Shown: piece by piece, positions 15,001 through 26,709 of the stretch
Layout of the letters: each line of letters begins with the position of its first letter
Position numbering within the stretch: position 1 is the first letter of the stretch
Source: Loxodes magnus
Taxonomy: Eukaryota > Ciliophora > Karyorelictea > Loxodida > Loxodidae
Assembly (NCBI GenBank): GCA_946699065.1
Contig: CAMPDV010000447.1
Location: 1 to 64,000 of the forward strand
Direction of reading: 5' to 3'
DNA: 64,000 bases
The notes under the pieces: generated by a model
The model's database searches: none
Seen by the model: the letters and a program-made list of their open reading frames with translations, nothing else
Told to the model about the DNA's origin: nothing
Translations under genes and position numbers: made by a program

Positions 15001-18000
15001 ACTTCACTTCATTTTTCTAAATACTTATTATTTCTCAAAACATACTCCTTAAAACTGAAAGTCTATCTTCTTTTCTTACTTCACTTCACTTTTCTAAATA
15101 CTTATTACTTCTCAAAACATACTCCTTAAAACTGAAATTCTTTCTTCTTTTCTTACTTCACTTCACTTTTCTAAATACTTATTACTTCTCAAAACATACT
15201 CCTTAAAACTGAAATTCTTTCTTCTTTTCTTACTTCACTTCACTTTTATAAATACTTATTACTTCTCAAAACATACTCCTTAAAACTGAAAGTCTATCTT
15301 CTTTTCTTACTTCACTTCACTTTTCTAAATACTTATTACTTCTCAAAACATACTCCTTAAAACTGAAATTCTTTCTTCTTTTCTTACTTCACTTCACTTT
15401 TCTAAATACTTATTACTTCTCAAAACATACTCCTTAAAACTGAAATTCTTTCTTCTTTTCTTACTTTACTTCACTTTTCTAAATACTTATTACTTCTCAA
15501 AACATACTCCTTAAAACTGAAATTCTTTTTTCTTTTCTTACTTCACTTCACTTTTCTAAATACTTACTACTTCTCAAAACATACTCCTTAAAACTGAAAT
15601 TTTTTCTTCTTTTCTTACTTTACTTCACTTTTCTAAATACTTTTTAATTCTCAAAACATACTCCTTAAAACTGAAATTCTATCTTCTTTTCTTACTTCAC
15701 TTCACTTTTCTAAATACTTATTACTTCTCAAAACATACTCCTTAAAACTGAAATTCTATCTTCTTTTCTTACTTCACTTCACTTTTATAAATACTTATTA
15801 CTTCTCAAAACATACTTCTTAAAACTGAAATTCTTTCTTCTTTTCTTACTTTACTTCACTTTTATAAATACTTATTACTTCTCAAAACATACTCCTTAAA
15901 ACTGAAATTCTTTTTTCTTTTCTTACTTCACTTCACTTTTATAAATACTTATTACTTCTCAAAACATACTCCTTAAAACTGAAATACTATCTTCTTTTCT
16001 TACTTCACTTCACTTTTCTAAATACTTATTACTTCTCAAAACATACTCCTTAAAACTGAAATTCTTTTTTCTTTTCTTACTTCACTTCACTTTTCTAAAT
16101 ACTTATTACTTCTCAAAACATACTCCTTAAAACTGAAACACTATCTTCTTTTCTTACTTCACTTCATTTTTTAAATACTTATTATTTCTCAAAACATACT
16201 CCTTAAAACTGAAATACTATCTTCTTTTCTTACTTCACTTCACTTTTCTAAATACTTATTATTTCTCAAAACATACTCCTTAAAACTGAAATTGTTTCTT
16301 CTTTTCTTACTTCACTTCACTTTTCTAAATACTTACTACTTCTCAAAACATACTCCTTAAAACTGAAATTCTATCTTCTTTTCTTACTTCACTTCACTTT
16401 TCTAAATACTTATTACTTCTCAAAACATACTCCTTAAAACTGAAATTCTATCTTCTTTTCTTACTTCACTTGACTTTTCTAAATACTTATTACTTCTCAA
16501 AACATACTCCTTAAAACTGAAATTCTTTTTTCTTTTCTTACTTCACTTCACTTTTCTAAATACTTACTACTTCTCAAAACATACTCCTTAAAACTGAAAT
16601 TCTTTCTTCTTTTCTTACTTCACTTCACTTTTCTAAATACTTATTACTTCTCAAAACATACTTCTTAAAACTGAAATACTATCTTCTTTTCTTACTTTAC
16701 TTCACTTTTCTAAATACTTATTACTTCTCAAAACATACTCCTTAAAACTGAAATTCTTTTTTCTTTTCTTACTTCACTTCACTTTTATAAATACTTATTA
16801 CTTCTCAAAACATACTCCTTAAAACTGAAATTCTTTTTTCTTTTCTTACTTTGCTTCACTTTTATAAATACTTATTACTTCTCAAAACATACTTCTTAAA
16901 ACTGAAAGTCTATCTTCTTTTCTTACTTCACTTCACTTTTATAAATACTTATTACTTCTCAAAACATACTCCTTAAAACTGAAATTCTATCTTCTTTTCT
17001 TACTTCACTTGACTTTTCTAAATACTTATTACTTCTCAAAACATACTCCTTAAAACTGAAACACTATCTTCTTTTCTTACTTCACTTCACTTTTCTAAAT
17101 ACTTATTACTTCTCAAAACATACTCCTTAAAACTGAAATTCTTTCTTCTTTTCTTACTTCACTTCACTTTTCTAAATACTTATTACTTCTCAAAACATAC
17201 TCCTTAAAACTGAAATTCTTTTTTCTTTTCTTACTTCACTTCTTCACTTTTCTAAATACTTATTACTTCTCAAAACATACTCCTTAAAACTGAAATTCTT
17301 TCTTCTTTTCTTACTTCACTTCACTTTTCTAAATACTTATTACTTCTCAAAACATACTCCCTAAAACTGAAACACTATCTTCTTTTCTTACTTCACTTCA
17401 CTTTTCTAAATACTTATTACTTCTCAAAACATACTCCTTAAAACTGAAATTCTTTCTTCTTTTCTTACTTCACTTCACTTTTCTAAATACTTATTACTTC
17501 TCAAAACATACTCCTTAAAACTGAAATTCTTTCTTCTTTTCTTACTTCACTTCACTTTTATAAATACTTATTACTTCTCAAAACATACTCCTTAAAACTG
17601 AAAGTCTATCTTCTTTTCTTACTTCACTTCACTTTTCTAAATACTTATTACTTCTCAAAACATACTCCTTAAAACTGAAATTCTTTCTTCTTTTCTTACT
17701 TCACTTCACTTTTCTAAATACTTATTACTTCTCAAAACATACTCCTTAAAACTGAAATTCTTTCTTCTTTTCTTACTTCACTTCACTTTTCTAAATACTT
17801 ATTACTTCTCAAAACATACTCCTTAAAACTGAAATTCTTTCTACTTTTCTTACTTCACTTCACTTTTCTAAATACTTATTACTTCTCAAAACATACTCCT
17901 TAAAACTGAAATTCTTTCTTCTTTTCTTACTTCACTTCACTTTTATAAATACTTATTACTTCTCAAAACATACTTCTTAAAACTGAAATTCTTTTTTATT

Positions 18001-19485
18001 TTCTTACTTTACTTCACTTTTATAAATACTTATTACTTCTCAAAACATACTTCTTAAAACTGAAATTCTTTTTTATTTTCTTACTTTACTTCACTTTTCT
18101 AAATACTTATTACTTCTCAAAACATACTCCTTAAAACTGAAATTCTTTCTTCTTTTCTTACTTCACTTCACTTTTCTAAATACTTACTACTTCTCAAAAC
18201 ATACTCCTTAAAACTGAAATTCTTTTTTATTTTCTTACTTTACTTCACTTTTATAAATACTTATTACTTCTCAAAACATACTCCTTAAAACTGAAATTCT
18301 ATCTTCTTTTCTTACTTCACTTCACTTTTCTAAATACTTATTACTTCTCAAAACATACTCCCTAAAACTGAAACACTATCTTCTTTTCTTACTTCACTTG
18401 ACTTTTCTAAATACTTATTACTTCTCAAAACATACTCCTTAAAATGGAAATTCTTTCTTCTTTTCTTACTTCACTTCACTTTTCTAAATACTTATTACTT
18501 CTCAAAACATACTCCTTAAAACTGAAATTCTTTCTTCTTTTCTTACTTCACTTCACTTTTATAAATACTTATTACTTCTCAAAACATACTCCTTAAAACT
18601 GAAATTCTAACTTCTTTTCTTACTTCACTTCACTTTTCTTAATACTTATTACTTCTCAAAACATACTCCCTAAAACTGAAATTCTTTCTTCTTTTCTTAC
18701 TTCACTTCACTTTTCTAAATACTTATTACTTCTCAAAACATACTTCTTAAAACTGAAAGTCTATCTTCTTTTCTTACTTCACTTCTTCACTTTTCTAAAT
18801 ACTTATTACTTCTCAAAACATACTCCTTAAAACTGAAATTCTAACTTCTTTTCTTACTTCACTTCACTTTTCTAAATACTTATTACTTCTCAAAACATAC
18901 TCCTTAAAACTGAAATTCTATCTTCTTTTCTTACTTCACTTCACTTTTCTAAATACTTATTACTTCTCAAAACATACTTCTTAAAACTGAAATACTATCT
19001 TCTTTTATTACTTCACTTCACTTCACTTTTCTAAATACTTATTACTTCTCAAAACATACTCCTTAAAACTGAAATTCTTTCTTCTTTTCTTACTTTACTT
19101 CACTTTTCTAAATACTTATTACTTCTCAAAACATACTTCTTAAAACTGAAATTCTATCTTCTTTTCTTACTTTACTTCACTTTTCTAAATACTTATTACT
19201 TCTCAAAACATACTCCTTAAAACTGAAATTCTTTTTTATTTTCTTACTTTACTTCACTTTTCTAAATACTTATTACTTCTCAAAACATACTCCTTAAAAC
19301 TGAAATTCTTTCTTCTTTTCTTACTTCACTTCACTTTTATAAATACTTATTACTTCTCAAAACATACTTCTTAAAACTGAAATTCTTTTTTCTTTTCTTT
19401 CTTCACTTCACTTTTCTAAATACTTATTACTTCTCAAAACATACTCCTTAATACTGAAATTCTTTTTTCTTTTCTTACTTCACTT
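1..19485 (+). repeat. 77-bp satellite array, about 250 head-to-tail copies
   Basis: From the first base to about 19485 the sequence is one tandem array of a 77-bp unit, all in the same orientation. Each unit carries the landmarks CTTCTCAAAACATACTCC, TTAAAACTGAAA, TTCTTTTCTTACTTCAC and TAAATACTTATTA. The array is cut by the window edge, so its true length is unknown. Units differ mainly at fixed sites: ACTCC/ACTTC, GAAATTCTA/GAAACACTA/GAAATAATA, TTCTAAAT/TTATAAAT, and an occasional 3-bp CTT insertion giving 80 bp. Unit length is not a multiple of three and no conserved reading frame runs through it; the 66-codon standard-code ORF at 11079-11279 is an accident of unit phase. A centromeric, subtelomeric or other heterochromatic role is possible but not shown. 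Confidence 0.98.
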
Positions 19486-19704
19486 TTTATTTATTCTATA
19501 CTCAAATCATTTTTTTTTGCAACGCTATAGTTTTTTTTCTTATTTTTTTTATTTCAATGAAATATAATTTTTATTTTTTTACTTCTTTATTTATTTACTT
19601 TCATATTTTTATTAAAATTTACTTTTAATCTTGTTTTTCTTTTGGACATTTTGCAAAACATTATATTTTTTATTTCTTATTAATTTTCTTTAAGCTTTAT
19701 GTTT
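19486..19704. other. T-rich spacer after the satellite
   Basis: The last unit decays around 19470-19485. About 220 bp of T-rich sequence with long T runs then leads into the first dispersed repeat. I see no gene here. Confidence 0.7.
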
Positions 19705-19990
19705 TGCGGACTGCAACTTCTTGCATTTTACGATCCTAGCACTGCCTTCAAGGGATATCGTCGATATCCTGTTGCTTTCGAAAAGCAGCTCCTGTTGGCT
19801 TCATCGCTATTGGTAGATAGGCTTCAAGCATCTACCAGGATTGAATAATCAAGAGAAGGCGTTCCCTTGCAAAGGTTGATTTTGGCCAGTGGCTTTCTCA
19901 TTTCATTAAAGGAACTTGTTCCTATCCATAAAACCTGCAATTATGATTCAGAAGGTCAATCTCAGCTTCAACTATCTTTTTAATTATAAT
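19705..19990 (-). mobile_element. Old, diverged copy of the ~310-bp SINE-like element
   Basis: This stretch aligns end to end with the inverted form of the element seen complete at 39794, 42522 and 58286. Shared blocks include TGCTTTCGAAAAGCAGCT, GTTCCCTTGCAAAGGTTGA, GGAACTTGTTCCTA and GATTCAGAAGGTCAATCTC. It is much more diverged than the other copies, and I find no clear target-site duplication, as expected of an old insertion. Two hairpin arms are kept and even longer here: GGATATC/GATATCC around 19752-19770, and TGGTAGAT/ATCTACCA around 19810-19836. The 98-codon standard-code ORF at 19916 runs through its edge and is not a gene. Confidence 0.85.
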
Positions 19991-20099
19991 TTCTTACTTT
20001 TCTTAGCATATTTTTATTTTATTTATTTTATTATTATTATTGAAATATTCTTCTTAGTCGATTTTTTTTTTTTATTTCAATATTTTTTTTCTACTTTTA

Positions 20100-20880
20100 T
20101 TAACTCTAAAAATCAAAAAATTATCTCAAACCAATTCAAAAAAAAATTAGCACAACCCAAAATCAAAACATTTCGAAACCAAAATGGAAATTATATCTTT
20201 CATCTTTTTTAATCCCATTTTTTCTCAAAACCCTTTTATTTTTTGAAACTTTTTTTAGAAAATTTGTTCCTTTCTGACCTTTATCTATCCCAATTCCCCC
20301 CAGTTTTTTCCGTCCGAAAAAAGTCTTGCCGTGTAAAAAGCTTAGTCAAAAAACAAAATTAAATTTTTCACGATTTAATGCTTTAAATACTCTTATTCGC
20401 CTTTCATTTAGCTCTAAAAATCAAAAAAAAATACCAAAACCCAATTCTTAAAATTTTTATCATGCACCAAAGGCGAAAATTTTTAAATAAAAAAAACCAA
20501 AACTTAAATCTTCAAAACCAAAATGCAAAATACAAAATCCAAAGTTTTCAAATCCAATATCAAAACTTTCAAACTCAAATCCAAAATTTTCAAACCCAAA
20601 TCAAAAAATTTCAAAACCAAAATCAAAAGTTTTAAAATCAAAAATTTTTCAGAACTAAAACTAAAATTTTCAAAACCATAATTCAAAAAATTCAAAACCA
20701 AAATCAAAAAAAATAGTCTTCATTTTTTTATTCCCATTTTTTTTCTAAAACCTTTTATACTATAAAAATTTTTCTTAAAAAATTTTATTCCTTTCTGACC
20801 CTCTACTAATCCCGAAATCCCCCAGTTTGTTCCGTCCCAACTCAACCCTATAGTGTAAAACGCTGAGCAAAAAAAGGCTT
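20100..20880. repeat. Diverged direct repeat with an internal CAAAACC/AAAATC tandem
   Basis: Two diverged copies of a ~170-bp block lie in direct orientation at about 20178-20345 and 20693-20880. Both carry a TTTAATCCC/TTATTCCC element, then CCTTTCTGACC, a run of C followed by AGTTT, TTCCGTCC and a GTGTAAAA motif. Between them, about 20495-20710, lies an imperfect short tandem built on CAAAACCAAAATC with a period near 18-21 bp. The minus-strand 67-codon ORF here is produced by that tandem and is not a gene. Function unknown. Confidence 0.7.
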
Positions 20881-21034
20881 TCACACTTTTTGCCATTTTC
20901 AGGGCTTCTAACTAATGAAAATTTAATCTGCTGTACATTTAAACGTAGTACGCTAAATTTTCCCTATCGTAAAAACACATAATGCAACTTAAAAATAAAA
21001 AAACTAATTAAATTTTATAACAAATTTAAAAAAA

Positions 21035-21375
21035 ACTTTGCGCTGTCACGCAACTCAAAAAAAATTCTAAGACTATAATTTAAAATTGAAAATTTTTTTA
21101 CTCTAGTACATAACTCAGAAATTTTCCTAATTCTTGAAAATTAAAATAATTTAGCTGAGTATATACCTCAAAAAATTTTCAAACACTGGAAAATTTGAAA
21201 TTTTTTTAACTCTAGTATGTACTTCAAAAAAATTTCGTAACACTTGAAAATTTAAAACTTTATAACTTTAATAAATAGCTCGAAAAATTTTCTTAACACT
21301 TGAAAATTAAACTATATTTGCTCTAGTACGTAACTCAAAAAAATTTCTAACACTCGATAATTTATTAGCTATTTT
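21035..21375. repeat. ~60-bp tandem repeat, about five diverged copies
   Basis: Five diverged copies follow each other. Each contains a CTCTAGTACGTAACTCAAAA-type start (ACTCTAGTACATAACTCAG, AGCTGAGTATATACCTCAAA, ACTCTAGTATGTACTTCAAA and so on), then AAATTTTC, then AACACTTGAAAATT. Spacing is about 60-65 bp. The array lies just past the 3' end of the minus-strand RING/WD40 gene. No coding potential seen. Confidence 0.75.
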
Positions 21376-21590
21376 AACACTTGATTTTAAAATTAAATTA
21401 AAAAAAATGTTAATAAAAATAACTAAGTTCAGAAAAAAAGACTTAGGAAAATTACGAACTTTAAAAATTTTAAACTTTAACTGTAATAATAATATTAAAA
21501 GTAAGAAAATACTTAATTAGAATAAAGACTTAGAAAATTTGAAATGTTAATGTAAAAATAAATAGTTTAAATAGTTTAAAATCGAATAGA

Positions 21591-23962
21591 TCACCTGATG
21601 TATCTCTACTTGTCCTCAACACTCATTGTTATGTTAGCCATTACACAATTCTAAAATCTTAAACCATAGTCAGCAAAAACTTTGTTCCAGTCAGTCTATA
21701 TAAATGTGGAGTGTTAAAACTTACCTATTATTAGTTAGTTGTTTATTCTCCATTCAATAGCCTTCCTATATTCCATCTTCTACTGATATAGTCTTCAGTT
21801 GAACTTCCATATCTCTTATCACCTGTACTCGATACCAACCAATTGTTGTCCTTAGATAATGATAAACTTCCTGCAAAGTCCGAATTATTTAAGACACATA
21901 CACATTGTCCATTATTGATATTTCATATTCTTATTGTCTTGTCATATGATCCTGATAAGATATATTTGTTGTTGTTCGAGAATATTACCGATAAGACATA
22001 ACCAGTATGTCCCGATAAAACCTTTGTACATTATTATGTTCTTGAGTTCCATAAACGAATAGTTTTGTCTTTAGATCCAGATATGATTAAGCTGGAATCA
22101 CTAGATATAGCCACAGTAAAAACATAATGTGTGTGACCACTCATGGTCTTACAGGTACCTGTCTTGACGTCCCATAGTCTCACCGTATAATCTCCACTTC
22201 CCGATACGATGAACTCTGAATCACTGGATATAGCCACAGCATATACCTAATGTGTGTGACCACTCATGGTCTTACAGGTACCTGTCTTGACGTTCCATAG
22301 TTTCACCGTCTTATCATCACTTCCCGATACGATGAACTCTGAATCACTGGATATAGCCACAGCATATACATGACTAGTGTGACCACTCATGGTCTTACAG
22401 CTATCTGTCTTGATGTTCCATAGTCTCACCGTCTCATCATCACTTCCCGATACGATGAACTCTGAATCACTGGATATAGCCACAGCATATACATAACTAG
22501 TGTGACCACTCATGGTCTTACAGGTACCTTCAGCTATGTTGTAGAGTCGAAGAGTTTTGTCATCAGAGCCAGATACTATTAAGTTAGAGTTTGGTAAGAT
22601 GGCAACTGAAGTGACTGAGTCTGAGTGTCCAGTGAAAACTTGAGGGTGCTCAGATGAGATTGAGGTTAGATTGGCGTTGGAGAGGTCACAATTGAGGAAC
22701 TTAGTGTTGCGGAGGTTGACGGTAGTTAGGTTGGATTTAGAGAAGTTACATGACGTGAATGTGGTGTCCGAGATGTCTGAGTTAGTAAAGTCGATGTTTT
22801 GGAAGTTAAGTTGACTGAATTAGAGGTTTAAGTAATTTAGCATTGTTAAGGCATTTGCTGCTGCTACTTACATCTTTGGTTGATTCTTAGCTAGATTCAA
22901 AATCTATAAAAGATTTTGATGGTTTTTTTCAGATCTTAGTTAAATTAAATCGTAAAGAATCATTTATTTTTGGCAAATGCTGATTGTATTCAACGGATTG
23001 CTTACGATGGTATTTAAGTCTAGTTGTTTGCTTTGGAACTCGCTAAAGATATTTTGCAGATGCTGAACGCTTTCGATTTTGAGTTCTTAGAAAGGTTGCT
23101 TTACAATCTAGAATGGCTATATTTATTGTTGCGTTTTTTGCTATTATATCTTCTATTAAACGTCTTGTCTTTAAACTTAAACATTGGATTTTTCTTAAGC
23201 TTATTTTTTGATTTACTTTGGATTGGCAGAATTTTATTGATCGATATATTTGCTTATAACGAATGAGAAGTCCTAAAGATTTGACCTTTATTCTTAATTC
23301 ATATTCATTACTTCCTACAAGACTTAGAAAGAAACTTCTTATATTTTCTTAAAATTCTAAACGCTTTCTTATTAATTTAAATCTTGAACTTTCTTGATCT
23401 CACTTTACAGTCCTTCATACTGTTCTACTAGCTTATTTAAAATTTTTAAGCTGTTGCTACAATCTTGAAGAGTTATTCCTTTGCTTGCCTTTATTTACTG
23501 AAATCTTTTTCATATTGTATTTATCTATCTTTAGACGTACTCAATTTAAACTATGCTCTTCTAAAAGATACTGAGATCTTTCTGGTATAAAGTCTATGTA
23601 ACTTATTTGACTATCAAACTGAAAAGCTTTTAGAAATTAATGCTCGTTTAAATAATAATTAGCATCTTTTACTTTTGTTATTTGGCCTAACTCGACAAGT
23701 CTTAAAATAATTACTTCAGATTTGCTTCATGCTCAAACTTATTAATTTCTTTCGTCAAGAAATTTAATATATTGAAATCCTTCAGATTCTACTTCTCTAT
23801 ACTAACTACTATTTTATGAACCTTGCATTTAATTGTATCAGTTACTTAAGAAAACTTTTGAATACATTATGTACAATGAATACATCCACATATTAATTCT
23901 TTGGGTTATCTTTGATCTTAGTCGAATTCTTCTTTGCAACTTTAACAGATAGTTAAATCCAT
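21591..23962 (-). CDS. RING / coiled-coil / pentapeptide / WD40 protein (putative ubiquitin ligase)
   Basis: Reading minus from the ATG at 23962 with TAA/TAG=Gln and TGA=Trp gives one unbroken frame of exactly 746 codons to 21725. A 29-nt putative intron follows (21724-21696, GTAAGT...ATAG), then a short exon closing on TGA at 21593-21591. Residues 6-49 form a RING-like zinc motif starting ICQSC; the usual His after the third Cys is Cys and the last ligand looks like His, so the ligands are non-canonical. A Gln-rich coiled-coil region covers roughly 60-370. A run of pentapeptide-type repeats (NFSKSNL, NLRNTKF, DLSNANL) spans about 380-437. Seven WD40 repeats span about 446-740, with GH...SGS..KT.RLW signatures, enough for one seven-bladed propeller. 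WD repeats 2-5 are near-identical 123-bp units. Two Trp are TGA (NTIWKRF and IRIWNIN), the second exactly the WD tryptophan. By family knowledge such proteins are E3 ligases with a substrate-binding propeller; the substrate is unknown. No in-frame stop exists upstream, so the start is chosen because the RING begins at once. Confidence 0.88.
21696..21724 (-). other. Putative 29-nt intron in the RING/WD40 gene
   Basis: On the minus strand the last WD40 exon ends ...TAATAATAG and continues with GTAAGTTTTAACACTCCACA, ending TATATAG. Removing 29 nt joins in phase 0 to a stretch reading TDWNKVFADYG, which looks coding, and then a TGA. GT-AG borders and the GTAAGT donor support an intron; without RNA data it stays a prediction. 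Confidence 0.5.
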
Positions 23963-23969
23963 TACTTAT

Positions 23970-26690
23970 AATTAACTTTAAAAAAATCTCTCAATAAATA
24001 CCATATATTACAATGAAATTAAAATTGAAAAAGATAAATATTAATTAAAAATAGGAATTTATCAAAATTAATATTTAATTTTGATTAAAAAAATGTAACT
24101 AGAAAAGAGAACAAATTAAAAACTTGAAAACTATTAGATAACAAATATATTTAAAAAAAATGAAAGTAAAAACAAAAATTTTAGATAAATAATAAAAATA
24201 AATATCTAGATATAATTCTTTTATAAAATTTTAAGAAACAAAAATTTTTAAAGTAAATTTTTTTTAATTATATTATTTTAAAATAACTTAAAAATTTTAA
24301 TTAAAAAATAAAATATATTTTGAGATAAATACAACAAAAAGGTTTTTTTTAATAAAAAAAATATTAAAAAATTGAATTTCAAATAATAAAAATAAAAATT
24401 AATAAGGCTATAATAATAAAAATATACTGTAAATTATAATTTGAAATAAATTCGAATTTTTTTATAAAAACAAAACAAAGCTTATATAAATTAAATACAA
24501 AATAGATTTAATTTAAAAAAAATTAAAATTATATAAGATATGTATGTAAAATAAAATATATTTATTTAAAAAAATCTTATTATTTCAAATTTAACAATAA
24601 AAAGTAAATTTTTTTTATTAATGTATAACGTAAATTATCATAAAAATTAGAATAAAAAATCTTTATTCATCTGAAAAAAACTTGTAAAATTAAACCTAAA
24701 TTACAAAAAATTTTATTAAATATCTGGAAATTATTTAATATCAAACAATAATGCAATAAATTATCTAAAATTAAATAGTAAAATTTATTTGTTTAAAAAT
24801 TCAAATAATATTTAAATTTATTAGATATAATTTATTTAAAAAAATAGAGAAATAAACTAATATACAATTTGAAAAAAATATTCATTATATTAATAAAATT
24901 AAAACATCCTAAAAAGTAAACTCAAAATTAAATAATTAAAAAAAAATTAATTAATGTTAAAAGAAAAAATAAAACAATAGATAAAAAAATTATGCTAATA
25001 AAATAAAAATGAAAATCATAAATAAAAATTTACTTAAAAAAATATTAAAAAAAATAAAAAAGTGTAAAACTATAATAAAAATAGATATTCTAAAAATAAG
25101 AAAAATAATTCAATATGATTAAAAATGATAAAAAAAGTAAACAAAAAAAAGAAAATTTAATTTAACTGAATGAAATTAAAAGTTTTAATTAAAATAAGAA
25201 AAACATATAAGGCTAATAAAGCCATATAATAATTAATTAAAAAAACAAATAATAATATTTATTAGCTTTATAAGCATTCTAAATATCTTCTTGGTATTTT
25301 ATAAAATTCTACTAAGTATGTTTCATATTTTATCTTTTATTAATTTTCTTAATTGTATTGCTTAATTAATTTTTCAAAAAAACTGAGCATAGTTATTTTA
25401 CAATTAAATTAGATTTTTTTCAATTAAATCGGAATTATAAATTTCTACATTTATTCTATATCAGAATGCTATTTGAATCTATTAATATAAATTCCTCATT
25501 TTATATAGATTTTTTTTGTTTTAATTAATAAAATCCTAATATTTAGCATAGAAATTTAGAATAATTTATTATTAAGTTTATTTTAAGATATATTGGAAGA
25601 AAATATAAAAATGAGATTCATTTTATTTGGTTTTCTTAATTATCTAATTTAACTTGCATGTTTTATTTACAACTACCATTATCAATCAATATATTTTGTT
25701 TTTATACCTTATTTAAGCTACGAAACAAAGTGTATGAGGATTATAATGATAATATAAAGCAGACGATATTTGCTATCTGTTTTAAGACTAGCTTTCATAA
25801 GAAAATAATTAAATCTACATAGACTTAAATAAATAAAGATAACTAAAATTATAGAATTATAAATAATCAGATTGATAAATAAATATTAAGCTTACAAATA
25901 GTAGCTTAAAATAATTAGATTCATAAAGTTATATTTATACCTTATTTATTTTTTATATTTTAGCTACTTTTAAATGTGATAATTATTTATTATGGAAGGC
26001 TTGTGATTGGCTTAATGATTTATTTTATTTTTAAATTTTAAGAACATAATAATTTTTAGTTATATAAGGGAAATTTATTTATCTAAATTTATTAATACTA
26101 TTTAGATAAAACTTTGATTAAATTATTTTAAAAGTTTATATTCCTGCGAGATTGATGTTATTAATAGTGAAAATGAATAATAATTTAACAACTAAAATTG
26201 AAATTTCAAGATCTTTTTGAAGAATGGAAAGTAAAGAAAGTAAGAAAAGAGGATCAAATAGTGAAAATATAAAGAAAATGTTTATAAGCAAGATAAAAAT
26301 AGATAATTAGGTCATATTTATACTCTAAAATTTATTAGAGTTATTTGGCAACAAATAATAAATAAAGCAAAATCTTTATTTTATTAACTTAATTTATTAC
26401 TTTAAAGTTTCTTTTCGATATTACGAAAATACTTAGTAATATTTATTTTATTTTATTTCTTTATTATGCACTGATAGATGTATGCTTCGCTACTAAATTA
26501 ACGTTTCGATATTAAAGTAAAAAAAGATCCTTAATATTACAATTTAATTATCTATCAAGCACTTTAATATTTTAATTTAATACTAGAGTTAATTTTCAAA
26601 TAATTTCAATTATTCTTTTATTATTTAAAGTAACTCTTTTAATAACTTACGTAGTTATTTAAAATTACTCCAAACCATATAAATTCACTT
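23970..26690. other. Very AT-rich stretch, no gene seen
   Basis: About 2.7 kb of A/T-dominated low-complexity sequence with long A runs on the plus strand to about 25200, then a mixed A/T texture. I find no domain motif, no RNA gene and no repeat with clear ends. All frames are open in this genetic code, so an open frame here has no weight. Confidence 0.6.
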
Positions 26691-26709
26691 TGGTATTTAA
26701 CATGTATAA

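Noticed and set aside
1..19485. CRISPR-like array
   Set aside because: Units are contiguous 77-bp tandem repeats without unique spacers, in eukaryotic-type DNA.
20504..20707. 67-codon minus-strand ORF
   Set aside because: It is a by-product of the CAAAACC/AAAATC tandem repeat.
22034..22513. Two separate small WD40 genes
   Set aside because: They are pieces of one gene; the apparent stops between and after them are TAG/TAA codons read as Gln.
23024..23266. 80-codon plus-strand ORF
   Set aside because: It is antisense to the coding part of the intact RING/WD40 gene and has no start context or motif.
23570..23800. Alternative overlapping frame in the RING/WD40 gene (DANYYLNEHQF... region)
   Set aside because: It looks protein-like, but the main frame is continuous from the RING ATG to the last blade with a length of exactly 746 codons.
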